From: Dendrolimus kikuchii
Taxonomy: Eukaryota; Arthropoda; Insecta; Lepidoptera; Lasiocampidae
Length of the DNA: 64,000 bases
Direction of reading: 5' to 3'
Assembly (NCBI GenBank): GCA_019925095.2
Contig: CM034395.1
Coordinates: 14,988,213 to 15,052,212 of the forward strand
In this document: one piece after another, positions 20,927 through 32,494 of the stretch
Position numbering within the stretch: position 1 is the stretch's first letter
Layout: every line of letters starts with the position of its first letter
Notes under the pieces: model-generated
The model's input: the letters and a program-made list of their open reading frames with translations, nothing else
Told to the model about the DNA's origin: nothing
Databases searched by the model: none
Position numbers and translations under genes: made by a program

Positions 20927-21680
20927 ACCGACTTCAAAAAGGAGGAGGTTCTCAATTCGTCTGCATGTTTTTTTTTCTATGTCCGTTACTTGATTTCTCT
21001 GTCAATTAATGTTGTTAAATGTTTTTTTATTCGTATGTCACTCCCGAGGTAGTTTCATGGTCGCCAAGTCAGGAGCTGATGAGTGGATTGGATCCCAGAG
21101 ATATCGAGCATAACCCTTATTAAAGAACGCTGGGCGCCTAAATTCTAAAAAGCTTGTATATGCGTGTAGGTATTACAGTTTCTACAGGTGCTTAATTTTT
21201 TATATGTATGTTATGCCGTTGCTCCGGCAATTGTGAATCGATTTAGATTTTTTTTCTTTATTCGTAAGTGTGTATGTTCCAGAGGCGCTTCCATGGTCAC
21301 CAAGTAAGGTTCTGATGAGTTGTTCCCAGAGAAATCGAGAGCAACCTTTGTGAAAGAGTATATACACCGAAGAGTGAGATTGCCAAATTTGTATACGGGT
21401 GCCAGTTGTACAATTTCTACAGGTTCTTAATATGTTATTTCTAAAGCTATTGAAGTATTTGCGCAACTAAAAAGTAATAATTGTATAATATTTTTTTGCC
21501 AAAAACAAAACCGACTTCACACTAAAACCCAAAAATAAATATTTTACCGACATAAAAATTACTATATTTTGTAAATTTGTTGTTGTGATTGTATGTTTAA
21601 CTTGGCAAAAACTTCGAGATGTTGTAGAAAGAAATCACTTAAATACTTATTTTTTGGTTTTTAGTGTAAAGTCGGCTTTA
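20927..21680. repeat. GACTTC..GGAGGAGG repeat, copy 2, with foldback end
   Basis: It opens with TTTTTAACCGACTTCAAAAAGGAGGAGGTTCT, contains 'GATGAGTGGATTGGATCCC' and 'GTATTACAGTTTCTACAGGTGCTTAA', and matches 44695-45580 block by block. At its right end CCGACTTCACACTAAAACCC (21511) is inverted at 21645-21675 (..GGTTTTTAGTGTAAAGTCGG), giving a hairpin with ~30-bp arms. Non-autonomous; no coding sequence. Confidence 0.65.
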
Positions 21681-21884
21681 TTTTTGTTAAAAAAATATTT
21701 ACTTATATAAAATAGTTATAAAGTATTTTCTTCTTTTTATTCATATTTTATGAAATATACAGAAGAAAATACACTCAAATTTTAATTCCGCTTAATTCAT
21801 GTACTTCAATTACCAGAACATTAAGGATCCAGTTTAGAATTTACTGTGTCCTGTCGTTTTATTATTTTTACTGTTTATTGATTT

Positions 21885-22035
21885 CTTTTTATTGCGAACT
21901 TAGTAAACGGGAGATGCCCTGCAAAGTGATTAACATCGCCTATAGACGATTGCAACATCAGAAGTGAAGTCAATGTATTGCCAGCCTTTAGAATGGGCTA
22001 TAAGGGATGGATAAAGAACAGGATGGAGTGATCGA
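21885..22035 (-). mobile_element. Bm1-like SINE tail, worn
   Basis: The minus strand reads ..GGCTGGCAATACATTGACTTC..GATGTTGCAATCGTCTATAGGCGATGTTAATCACTTTGCAGGGC.., matching the closing block (GGCAACGCG..TGTCTATAGGCAACGG..CTTTCCATTAGGTGAGCC) of the copy at 46185-46312. Confidence 0.5.
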
Positions 22036-25000
22036 CAGCAGGTTCTTTAACTGATTAAACATGTTAATATACTATCAACTTTAGGAGTTACTCAGGACTC
22101 CTATTTATAACATTGGACCGTATACCCGTTAAAATTATTTCAAGCTGATTGAAGGGATTACGTATTTCTTCTGATGAAAAGTTAGACGCGCAAGTATACT
22201 AACTATATTTTCGTTCACAATCAGCATGTTGAATACATTGTATGGTGCTATGTCAAGATTCGAACCCAGGTGTTAGGATTCAAATGGGGGCTTAAACAAT
22301 AATATTTGGTAAGTTATTTGTCCAAACCTACTTGGACATATACCTTTTTGTTATGGTATTCTTAAATCATTTTTTTTATTTTCTTGTAATTTCAAATATG
22401 ATGTTTAGAAAATATAGAAAACACATGTTAATATAATTTTATTAAAGTATTTTTTTTAAAGCTGATTTACATTGATCTAGCTACTGACTTCAAATTCGAA
22501 GGAAGCCAGTGCCAACTTTATACTGCTATCGAGTAAATTGATTTGAAGCCAGTACAGTGCTACCAAGTATGAGTGACTTCAATATTTCCGATTGAATATT
22601 TTGAAGTCAATCCGCTCTCCAAGTCATTAAATGGATAAATATACATCAGCTTTTACTTTAATTTAATTTTAAATACAGGTCGCTAATATTACCTATTTTG
22701 TACATTTTTTTTAAATATTAAAATGAAATAAATGATTGTGTAAACAAACATTGTACATCGTAGTTATCGCCACCCTTTTTCCCGGGCGGTACTCATTGCA
22801 TATTTTTTGATACCGTCGTCATAGCAAGGGCGAGAGCAACTGTTTTGCATCCCCATTGATTTGTACTCCATCGGACCGGAATGAAAAGTAGTGGGTAATG
22901 TCTCCGATTTGCATATTTTAATTGTTATAGGAGGAGGGCGTCTGGGCCCCAACAGTGCGAATATGGCATAAGCAACGCATTTGCATACATCGTCGCGACG
23001 CCTGACAACGCCCCACAACAAATTGTTCTGTCTGTAAATAAAGCTAAGTAATTGAAATATAAAGTGTGTTTTCTTCTTCAATATCCAAATTTTTTATCAA
23101 TTTTTTTTATTTGTAACATAGAATTTTACAAGACGTTATGCTATTAGGATACTATATGTTTTGTCTTTGAGAGGCATACAAAATTATTTGTAGTTGTTTG
23201 GGTTAGGTTTTTTTTACTTTTTAAATATGACTTCGGATGGGTTGTGAACCCACTCAGTAATATAACATTCAATTATTTCTTTTAAGAAACTTTCTTAAGC
23301 CAGCATGCAAATGATGGATTAATATAATCATAGCCAAAGTATACCTTTTTGGCTGATGACTGACTGACTGATTTGATAAAATCACATTTTTGTTTTCACA
23401 TAAACAAACGTATTCTTGGTTAAGAATATGTTTTTTTACATTTTGTAGAAAATTTATAATTATCTGTTTTTCAAAATAAAGCTGTATAACAATAAAGTCT
23501 CTCTTCAACACTTACGTTCGTGTTTGTATTTAGGAAATTTCATAATAATGTAGGTAGTCAATGTAGGGAACTATTCAGTATTTCTGTGCTCTTTATATTA
23601 TAAACATCGACCACCAGGTCCATCCAGGTGGTAGACAACCTGCACATTGCTTTACTAACCCTAAGGACCAACAAGACCAACACTATCATCAAGAGAAGAA
23701 ATGTAGGTATTCAGACCACCTCATTATATAATATGCCAGATCAGTTATTATATAGGTGAGATCAACAGATATTATTCCATGTTTTTATTTGCTATTTAAA
23801 ATAACCACGTGATGCCGACAATGCGCAATCATCCCACTATACTTTTATAGATAGACAAATATGTATGTAATTTACTTCGTTCAATACATTTCCAGACACT
23901 GACTGGGATATAAATAAAGAATAGTAGTTACTGTACGGTATTTTCGATTACAGAGATGACGCGGCGATAGGATATCCATAATTGAAATCATAAACAGGAC
24001 ACGACACATTAGTCTCTTTATTGCATTGAACTGTATAAGGGAATGTTTATATTTATATCTACTTGAGAATATGGTGAACCACGAAATTAATAAATCACAA
24101 AATTTGGTGGACTTTAAACAACGCCTGAAAAAACAGCAATACTTGTATAGTATGTTAACAGATGAACAAAAATAGATTGATAAAACAATTTAGAAGGTAG
24201 TAACGTTCTCTGTAATTCTGTGGATAGGAAAGATATAATATATTTTAACCTATCAAACGGATATACTTAGCCCTTTAGTGGCAGAATCTGTCAGATAAGT
24301 TGTTCGAATTCATGAAAGCAGAAACTAATCTCGTTGGTTGCTATGCTGCTAACACTGCCTGTAACATTCAAGGTATATATATATATATATAATCTTTTCT
24401 TCAAAGGTTTTTCCAACAGATATGCTTCCAATTTCGATTTACTACCAGTAGGTTGAGAAAAGCTGACATTATTAAGCTAAATCAGTTCTTATTACAAGAA
24501 AAACAAGGCTTTTTCTGTTCTCCATAGGTTTGCAGTTATAATGGGAAGTAGGATACAAAAGTTATATTAAAGCAATTTTGATATAAGTGCAATGGTTTTA
24601 CTTTAAGTAAGAGTTTATTGTTAGGAAGACATTGAAAGTGTTAAGAGAATGGGCATGGAGACCACAACAGCAAATTAAATTGGTATATACGGTGATTTCC
24701 TTAAGAGTGAGACAAATTGGTTTACAGCCTGTAATAACACAATCAACATCTATGGTGTAAAAAATTATTTAGTTTGGACATGTCCAACAAAGTGAGTAAG
24801 AATAGTTCTACCCTACAGAGAGGGTAAGTGCGGAGGAGGCGGTGCGCGGTGGTACGCCGCGGTGCCGTCACTACTGTTAGTTAAATATAGGTTCACTTCC
24901 TCACAAATATTGCTTCTTTCTATCTGTTGATGCCGAAATTACAACTGTAATACGCCACTACGCCCATATTATTACGTGACTACGATCTTGTATGATTCTT

Positions 25001-27119
25001 TATACTATAAGCAAATATCTTTTTGTTATACTACTTTGGGTAATGTAGTTATGAGTTTTGCGAATTGACTGTGATTTTCTTTGAGTTTAGTAACATTACT
25101 ATCTACGGAATTATATATAAGAGAAATTGTTTTAATATGTGTTTGTTCCTTTTTCATGTCTTAGAGAATAAACTGATTGTCATGAAGTTTAGTCCGCATG
25201 TACTTTCAGTAACGTGGATGATTATGGAATAGTTTTCATCCCGAAAAGTGGGATGGTTTCCGCGTAAAAAACGAAATGATATTTACGTAACTGAATTTCC
25301 GCAAAAGATCTTGTTTTATTATATTATGGCTTCAGTTATATTAAATGCTTATGAGATCATTCTTCTTCTTCAAGGGGTCTTCAAGGGGTTTAAGGATTAA
25401 AACATGACTGTAAACATGCTTTTTGGATCTTATAGAAAAAAAAAATCACAGCATACAAAAAATCTAAATTGCACAAGATAATTCGAACAGTTCTTTATAT
25501 TTTTAATAGAATAAACATAACAGTCATTAAAAAATACACGTTACAAAGTTCTGTAACATTTGAACACAAAAAGGAATCAATCGCAAAGTTTACATTATTA
25601 AGTGTTTCCAATGAAACATTTACAAGAACAATCACAGTTCCGCCGTGAGCAAGTTTAGTTTGTTTTTTAAACATTCCAATTCCGTCCGCGGTGTCTTAAT
25701 ACAGGATTAGCCACCGTTGTCATAAACAAAGAGGTTAAGTGTGATATAAATAACACGCCCCTCCCGTGCCTTAACTAGATTGATGATTGTCGATATTCTT
25801 GGCACCCAATAGCTTATATAATAACAGGAAGTATTGAAAAGCACTTATGGGAAAGTTCATTTTTAATTATTACTTTATTGCTTATATAAATAGGTTATCA
25901 ACTTTTTGATTTAATATTGAAGTTATTAGTAATTAATTTATATTACAATAGCATATTGTTTTTTCCAACGTCATTCCAGCTTTGTGATTGTCTTGGATCC
26001 AACATAATATAGGCAATTTGCGCAATGAACGGCCACTGCCATCTACTGTCGGGTGGCAAAAACCATTACGTTGTTTGCGTGCAGAAACCTGCAACAAATA
26101 TTTTTATTAACTAAAAGTATTATTACTAAAATAGCTTACATTGTTAACAATATTTATGTAATAAACTATTACTTTCCAAATTAATAAGCAAAGGATACCT
26201 GCAATCTCAATTGTGGTAACGAATAAATATTATGGATTATTATTATTAAAGGAGACAGATACGCTTTCATACGTTCCTGGGCCCAGAGTGTAAAAAAATG
26301 AGAGTGATTTTAAAATTTATTTTTATTATGTTGATATTTATTATATTTGTAGTGAGTTCAGTTATTTTGAATGGATTAGTCATGTGTCGAATGTTTATAT
26401 TTATTATTATATAGTTATTGAAATTCATTCTGATAACTTATTTTATATGTCACCTTATTTTTAAGGTTTCTCGTCTTCCAGATAAATTTGGAGCTCATAT
26501 TTTCCATTTTGTAATACAAAAATATATAAGCCATATCTCAACTCATTACATTACCATTGACCCAAAACTCGTCGTATCTTTTGTAACTTTATTCTATAAA
26601 TGCCACCTTTGGAATCTCTTTCAAGAGAGAAAAAACATTTTAATTTGCTATTCTGAAAAATACTGATTTGTCACTTAGAACACTATCTGTACATAAACTA
26701 CTTAAAAATCAAAATATTTGTCGCTCTATTTTGAAATAAAACTAAATATGGAGCAACAAATGAGACCAAGTTTTCGTTCAACTTTACCGATTTAGAAACT
26801 GGCAACCCCAAATGCCCTCACAATGTGCTCTACAAATTCCGGCACCCAACACACTTCCTGAAACAAGTACATTACTTCGAACGCCACTATTTCAACGTTG
26901 AATAATTACGGACACGAATTTTTATAACCTTAAATGTTATTTGGCTTTGTTTTTGATTTGTTGTTGTTTATGTGTTCTTTGATAAAAAATGATTTATTAT
27001 TATATTGGTGATCATTGTTCAAATTAATCAAATCGCGGATATAACCAAAGCTTGTGATCATGTGAATGTGAATACGAGTGATTTATACCGGGTTAGGCAA
27101 ATAAATTGATAGTAGGATA
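22036..27119. other. Long unassigned AT-rich region
   Basis: About 5 kb without a gene I can name. Small items: a B-box-like word on the minus strand at 22258-22272 (GGGTTCGAATC), a short (TA)n run at 24372-24391, and GC-richer patches at 22780-23000 and 24815-24870. Open frames at 22764-23081, 23269-23511 and 26418-26666 carry no family motifs and look AT-driven or fortuitous. This is the least repeat-marked part of the window and the best place to look for unique host sequence. Confidence 0.45.
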
Positions 27120-27134
27120 TAGAAGTATCCTATT

Positions 27135-27177
27135 ATCGGCCCTGAAGCAAAAAAATCAAATTTGCCTCAGGGCCGAT
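27135..27177. repeat. Small hairpin (17-bp arms)
   Basis: ATCGGCCCTGAAGCAAA (27135-27151) pairs with TTTGCCTCAGGGCCGAT (27161-27177) with one mismatch across a 9-base loop. Probably a tiny MITE-type relic; no evidence of transcription. Confidence 0.55.
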
Positions 27178-27344
27178 TTTTCAATCATTAGATAAAAGAT
27201 ATCACTGGAATAAACTATTACCTGATTCAATTCAAAAGTGAAACAGTTTACATGTTTCATTCACGCAACATTAATTTTTAATTGTACCATGTTGGACTTT
27301 ATTTTATGACTAACTATCTATATGGTGATTGTTAAATTTCAAAA

Positions 27345-27512
27345 TAAACTCCAAACAAGCAATGTATATTGGACGGATCAAACAAATTATATCAATTTCC
27401 TTGCAAAGCATGGAAGTGCAAGGCGGTATTTAATGACATCGAATGATTCAATTTTATGTTTTATATGGATCACTTTGGTTGATTCGTCCAAATTGAACCG
27501 TTTAATATAGGT
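27345..27512. repeat. Dispersed repeat with inverted ends, copy 2
   Basis: GGCGGTATTTAATGACATCG..TTTATGTTTTATATGGATCACTTTGGTTGATTCGTCCAAATTGAACCGTTTAATAT aligns with 17540-17645. Near its ends TTGGACGGATCAAAC (27370) and GTTGATTCGTCCAA (27479) are close to inverted complements, suggesting a ~150-bp MITE. Confidence 0.5.
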
Positions 27513-27819
27513 TTAAAGTAAATTTTATACTAATGTTAAGATAAAACAATAGATATTGAAAACTAGCGTGAGTACGTTGATATAGTATCTAATATAATTA
27601 AAGTATGTGTGATTCCAAAATAAATGCTAATTTTCAAGTAAAAACTGCATTATAAACTGTCTAAATATAAACTACTATTTTTAGAATTATTGTCCGTTAA
27701 GAATTCCGAATTTTTTAAAATTTTCTTGGGTATTTCATTAGGATATTCTTCAAAATTCAGAAGAGATGAATATAGGATTATTCGGTTTAGGAATTATCCA
27801 GTAAAAAATATGACGTTTT

Positions 27820-28035
27820 GATTTCCTACATCTTTCTCATTCCCGTTATTTGCGCTCTAGTAATAATCTCTCCTTAATGACACCTGTACACACTTCTTCC
27901 TTCGTTGATAACTCTTTCACGGTACAGGCTGTCCGTTTATGGAACTCACTACCACTCAACATCAGACAAGCTAAATCCATATTGTCTTTTAAATTGATAG
28001 TTACTAAATATCTTTGGTCTTCGCAAGTCTAAAAC
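27820..28035 (+). pseudogene. CR1-like LINE, ORF2 C-terminal fragment
   Basis: In one frame this reads LRSSNNLSLMTPVHTSSFVD, then NSFTVQAVRLWNSLPLNIRQ and a stop near 28030. The intact LINE at 60424-63360 ends with LRSNENLLLTIPKHTSSFVG and NSFAVQAVRLWNSLPLKIRQ, so this is the same or a sister family. Upstream coding sequence is not recognisable. The matching 3' UTR continues after the RTE insertion, at 29200-29390 and 29713-29758. Confidence 0.8.
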
Positions 28036-28114
28036 ATGCTGCTGATTCTATATATAGTATGATATATCTTATTTTTGTATAGTATATAAAGTATATTATT
28101 ATTTATTTATTTAC

Positions 28115-29195
28115 TTTTTACTTCAGCTGGAAGGTTTTCTGCGGTTTTGTGGAGCTAGAGAAAGCATTTGACAGGGCTGTGAGGAATGACCTCTGCGACA
28201 TATTGCCCGGATATGGGATTAATAGCCAATTGATGCGTGCTGTACAGTCCACTTACGAGGACTGTATGGCATGCGTGCGGGTGGATGGCAGCCTGTCGCC
28301 CTGGTTTAACGTCAATATTGGCGTCCGGCAGGGCTGAGTGCTGTCCGCTTTGCTGTTCATCCTATACCTGGACGATTGTCTCCAGAGAATAAGATTGATG
28401 GATGTTGGGGTGCGGATGAGTGATCTAGTTGTGAGCACCTTGCTTTATGCGGATGATGCCGTGCTTTTAGCCGAATCGCCATCAGAACTGCAAACACTAG
28501 TCACAATGATGAAAGATGACTGTCAAGCGAGAGGCTTACATTTGAATGCGAAGAAAACAAAGGTTTTGGTGTTTGAAAGAGAAGAAACCAGAACGAATGC
28601 AACGGTAATGGTCGATGATGTTATGCTAGAGCAAGTGAATGATTTTGTATATCTTGGATGTGCTTTTAGCAGGGATAGAAGGTACACCGCTGATATAGAA
28701 AGAAGAGTGAATTTGGGGAATAGTGTGAATGGAGCGTTATGTAAACTTCTAGGCGCTAAGAACCTCAGCCAGAAGGCCCAGCTTGCTATACACAACGCGG
28801 TGCTGGTACCTATGCTCACGTAATACTGAAGTAAGAAAGAGAGTTGGTCTGAAAGAGAGTGTCGGGGTGAAGGTAAGGAAAGGAATGCTCCGATGGTTCG
28901 GGCATGTGGAAAGAATGCACGATGAAAGAATGAATAAACAGATATACAATGCAAAAGTGGATGGATGCAGAAGTCGTGGAAGGCCACGACACACCTTCCA
29001 TGATCAAATTGATCGTGTACTAGCAGAAGGTGATGTCAGGAGTCTTAAGAACAGACGAGCGTGCATGACAAGAGTTATGAATGTCAAAGAAGCAAGTGAG
29101 GTGTGTAAGAATAAGCCCGAATGGCGCTCTGTTGTTCATGCCTACCCCGCAAGGAAACTGGCGTGAAGTTATGTATGTTTGTATGTATGTACTGT
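28115..29195 (+). pseudogene. RTE-like non-LTR retrotransposon, 5'-truncated copy
   Basis: RT sequence runs FVELEKAFDRAV (motif A), GVRQG, an in-frame TGA at 28336-28338, SALLFILYLDDCL, then LLYADDAVLLAES (catalytic YADD near 28446) and YLGCAFSRDRRYTADIERRV. At about 28818 roughly 115-120 bp are missing compared with the copy at 55972-56703 (its SESWVWKREHESRVNAVEMR segment), which shifts the frame. The C-terminal part follows: GMLRWFGHVERMHDERM, GRPRHTFHDQIDRVLAEGDV, YPARKLA. It ends with TGAAGTTATGTATG and a TGTA microsatellite tail. The enzyme would copy LINE RNA at a nick; this copy is dead. RTE-type is my best assignment. Confidence 0.8.
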
Positions 29196-29199
29196 TTCA

Positions 29200-29758
29200 T
29201 TTTTCTTGGAATGTTTCTTATTATCTATTGTCTTCACCGCCACTGTTGTCTTAATATTTTCCTTAGTTTAGGGGGTTGCCTGGAAGAGATCGCTTTAAGC
29301 GATAAGGCCGCCCTTTGTTCAACATTTATTGTACTTAGTTTTAAGAACGTAGTTTTAATTTTATTTCATTTATAATTTTTAATTTAATTATCCGTGCAGG
29401 AACGGAGAAAGAATACAATTTCCTGCGGCCGGGCGGCCGGGCGGCCTGTCGTAAGAGGCGACAAAAGAACCCACAGCCCGGTGGTAGGGTATTTGCCCGA
29501 CTGGATGGCTACCACCCCTGTTCTAGAGTATGCCGCCATAACAGCCTTGAGTTGTGTTCCGGCATTAGTGACCAGGTTCCAGTCTCCCTTAAGAGAGCAG
29601 CAGTGCATTCATAGCATCTTTAGTGTTGTTGTCCATATTCGATGGTAACCGCTTTCTATCATGTGGGCCGTCTGCCTGTCTGCTGAACTCCTGCAATAAA
29701 AATAAAAAAAATTGGTGAATAATAAAGTGTTTTCATTCATTTCATTCATTCATTCATT
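29200..29758 (+). mobile_element. CR1-like LINE 3' UTR, split by a family A repeat
   Basis: 29200-29390 contains TTTTCCTTAGTTTAGGGGGTTGCCTGGAAGAGATCGC and the downstream GATAAGGCCGCC hairpin of the CR1-like 3' UTR. 29713-29758 continues with TGGTGAATAATAAAGTGTTTTC and (ATTC)n, equal to the reversed end of the intact element at 60099-60150. The family A repeat at 29391-29712 separates the two parts. Together with 27820-28035 this reconstructs one old CR1-like 3' end broken by two later insertions. Confidence 0.7.
29391..29712 (+). mobile_element. Family A repeat, copy 3 (full length)
   Basis: It starts ATCCGTGCAGGAACGGAGAA, passes through GGCCTGTCGTAAGAGGCGAC, CCCACAGCCCGGTGGTAGGG and GACCAGGTTCCAGTCTCCC, and ends GCCTGTCTGCTGAACTCCTG followed by CAATAAAAATAAAAAAAA. 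This is the clearest full-length copy and defines the ends of the family. Confidence 0.8.
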
Positions 29759-30429
29759 TCACTCTGAAAGTTGTTAGGTCATACGTAATGGCGCCATAGT
29801 ATTTTTCCATATTAATTGACATAACCATGAATATGCAATATTATAATTTTAACGTAAATAGTCTTACCATCAATTATAGGACATTGCAATAATAAATTCA
29901 AGCAAACTCGCCGTTACGTTTAAATATTATATTTAAATGGGAACCTCTTTTATATTACGTTGCTAGAGTTTACGGTAGTATAGAGGCGGAGATTACTGTT
30001 GCAAATGATTCATATTTTGAGCAGCGCTGTGGGAAAACCTCGTCTGGGAACTCATTCTAAATCCCCAGGGTACGCAAGAGAAACGTTCTACAGAACCGTT
30101 GTGTGCATGAGCAAAGCGGTCTCTAGGAAGTGGGGATGAACTCTCAACCGATGGTGAGCGGTGCTATGGTAGAAAGACGGTGAAGGGACTATTCTAAACA
30201 GTTTCTCGGAACTCTCCACACAAATATCTTAGTGACCAACGCTACTATGATTCAATGTTCAGAGTAGCCAACCCTTATTGCCTGTGGTGGTTTGTATGCG
30301 CAGAAAAATGTTCAGGCCTTATACTATAAAGTAGTCTGGCTCAAGCGAGCTTAATTCAATAATCGCAACAATCGGACGTCACGCTTTTGTAGATGTGCAA
30401 GACTTCCTGAGATAATCAAGCATGCTTTA
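29759..30429. other. Unassigned DNA with a GC-richer repeat-like block
   Basis: 29985-30300 (GCAGCGCTGTGGGAAAACC, CCGATGGTGAGCGGTGCTATGG) looks like the 5' or untranslated part of some lepidopteran retroelement, but I cannot name it and see no second copy here. Confidence 0.35.
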
Positions 30430-30849
30430 TTGCTTTTGGCAAAAAATCTAGATTCATTCACATTTTATCGATCATGCATAATCGATGCCACCTTTAAAGT
30501 TACAGAAAACGTCTTGAATTGTAAGAAAAGTTACAGCACTATTGTGGAGTCAGCAATTTTGTCACGTATGCGTAAAGGCATTGCCCTTAGGGGTGTTTTG
30601 GCAAATCCACATGCCATAAACTTAGCCCATGTAAAGGGCCGTTGGGAAGTTAAGAACAACCATATTGGACTTGTTTCTATAGTGTACTATAGCGAACTCA
30701 TGATCGGATCATTTGTCATTATTACGGGAGAAGGTTTGTTTGGTATTACGGTAATTGAAGATGCGGAAAAGTTTTGGTTTTCTAATTTAATCCATGTATG
30801 TCCAATAATGTGTATATATACCATTACGCTATGTTACATTAGTACTTAA
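30430..30849 (+). CDS. Unassigned 139-codon open frame
   Basis: The frame begins MLLAKNLDSFTFYRSCIIDA and includes KKSYSTIVESAILSRMRKG, NPHAINLAHVKGRWEVKNNH and GEGLFGITVIEDAEKFWF. Composition is balanced and not low-complexity, unlike most fortuitous frames around it. I recognise no domain, signal peptide or metal-binding motif; there is one hydrophobic stretch near the end (LIHVCPIMCIYTITLCYI). It may be a piece of an unrecognised retroelement, since it follows a repeat-like block, or a host exon. The start codon is arbitrary. Confidence 0.3.
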   Translation: MLLAKNLDSFTFYRSCIIDATFKVTENVLNCKKSYSTIVESAILSRMRKGIALRGVLANPHAINLAHVKGRWEVKNNHIGLVSIVYYSELMIGSFVIITGEGLFGITVIEDAEKFWFSNLIHVCPIMCIYTITLCYIST

Positions 30850-30992
30850 GTAACACTTTTCACGTGGTGTTGCTTACATAAATGTTGGCTCTATAACCCG
30901 CCGGAACTATTTTATTTCCCTGGATATATAATATCCTACGTAAAACCGTTATTAAAACTTCATAACACAAATTATTCTTGCTGGCTAAAATA

Positions 30993-31260
30993 TACACAGC
31001 CTTTGCTATTTATATAGTTGTTGCAATTCTCGAAGATGAACGTGCATACACAGCTTTCGTTGCTTGTATAGTTTTTGCAATTCACGAAGACAAGCGGGCG
31101 TACACAGCCTTCGTTGCTTATATAGTTCTTGCAATTCACGGAGACGAGCGGGCATACATAGACTTTGCTGCTTGTATAGTTTTTGCAATTCATGAAGACA
31201 AGCGGTCATACACAACCGTCGCTGCTTGTATAGTTCTTGCAATTCACGAAGCAAGCGGGC
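30993..31260. repeat. 54-bp minisatellite, five units
   Basis: Units begin at 30993, 31047, 31101, 31155 and 31209, exactly 54 bp apart, each of the type TACACAGCYTTCGTTGCTT..GTATAGTTTTTGCAATTCACG..AAGACAAGCGGGCG. The last unit loses 3 bp. Because 54 is divisible by three, 18-residue repeats are open on both strands (YTAFVACIVFAIHEDKRA on plus; LRELQELYKQRRLC on minus). I see no evidence that either is translated. Confidence 0.9.
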
Positions 31261-31449
31261 TTTACGTGTGGGAAACGCGTATTTGTGTGAAACGTAACTC
31301 GTGTGAAACCAAAAGCAGATATTATTGGACGGCACGCTCGCACTGATCATTCGTTCAGACACGCTCACTATCGCAATGTACATGTATGTACTACTCTGTT
31401 AAAAAAGCACCGGGAAAAGATCAATAATACACAGAATGTTAGTTATTCA

Positions 31450-32167
31450 TTTAAATTTATTTATTACCTCCAAAGTAAGCTCCTTCAGAAATGATACACT
31501 TACGCCAATAAATAATCCAATCATCAAAACATTTTTAAACGCTTTTTCCGGCACTGAGTTTAGTTGTCGTCGCGAATTCTCCTTTATGTCTTCTACCGAA
31601 GAAAAACGGGTGCCACGAAGTGGTAATTTGATTAGGAAAAATAAAAAAGTCGGCTGAAGCCATATTTAGTGAATAAGGTGGTTGCTCGATGGTAATTGTT
31701 GAGTTTTTGGCCAAAAATTCGTTCACAATGATGGCCTCGTGCGAAGGCGCATTATCGTGGCGTAAAATCTAAGAAGTTTCATTCCACGAATCTGGTCTTT
31801 TTCGTCAAATTTGCTCTCTTAAACGCCACAAAATGCTCAAATAATATACTTTATTTATTGTTTGACCTTCCGGTAAGAATTCCGAGTGCACAACACCGCA
31901 ATAATCAAAGAAAACAGTCAACATGACTTTGACTTTTGATTGACTTTGGCGTGGATTTTTTGGTTTCGGTTCAGTTGGAAGGTGCCACTCCGAAGCTTGT
32001 TGACTAGTTTGCATGTCAAACTCGTAAACCCACGTCTCGTCACCAGTAACAATGCGTTTCATGAATGTTGGGTCGGAATTGACTTGTTTTAGCATGTGCT
32101 CAGCAACTCTTATGCGCTTGAGTTTTTGGAGAAGATTCAGGTCTTTTGGGACTAGCCGAGCGGCAGC
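31450..32167 (-). pseudogene. mariner transposase, C-terminal (catalytic) half
   Basis: Read on the minus strand: RLVPKDLNLLQKLKRIRVAE, then VTGDETWVYEFD with the first catalytic Asp, KVKVMLTVFFDYCGVVHSEF, YYLSILWRLRE, HDNAPSHEA with the second Asp, and YSLNMASADFF with the third. Exactly 34 residues separate the second and third Asp, which is the mariner D,D34D signature. Frameshifts occur near 31800 and 31730 and stops follow further on. The intact enzyme cuts and rejoins element ends at TA sites in the nucleus. Confidence 0.85.
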
Positions 32168-32494
32168 ATGATTTTTATTTTATTTTTTTATTGCAGAAGT
32201 TCAGCAGACAGGCAGACGGCCCACTTGAAGGAAAGCGGTTACCATCGCCCATGGACACCTGCAACACCAAAGTTGCCACAAATGCGCCGCTCCTCTCTTA
32301 AGGGAGACCGGAACCCGGTCACCAACGCTGGAACACAACTCAAGGTTGTTATGGCGACATACTATAGACCAGGGGCGGTAGCCATCCAGTCGGGCAAATG
32401 CCCTACCACCTGGCTGTGGATTGTTAAGTCGCCTTTTACGATAGGCCGCCCGGCTGCTGGAAATTGTATTCTTTCTCCGTTCCTACACGGATAA
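32168..32494 (-). mobile_element. Family A repeat, copy 4, inside mariner
   Basis: Complete minus-oriented copy: T-rich tail complement at 32168-32190, TCAGCAGACAGGCAGACGGC.., and the ATCCGTGTAGGAACGG start at about 32492. It forms one arm of a palindrome with the next copy. Confidence 0.75.

Noticed and set aside
28523..29007. Minus-strand frames of 154, 81 and 63 codons
   Set aside because: Antisense to the RTE-like RT frame at 28115-29195.
30972..31383. Repeat proteins encoded on both strands of the 54-bp array
   Set aside because: Any 54-bp unit lacking stops stays open indefinitely; simultaneous openness of both strands is expected and there are no conserved flanking domains.
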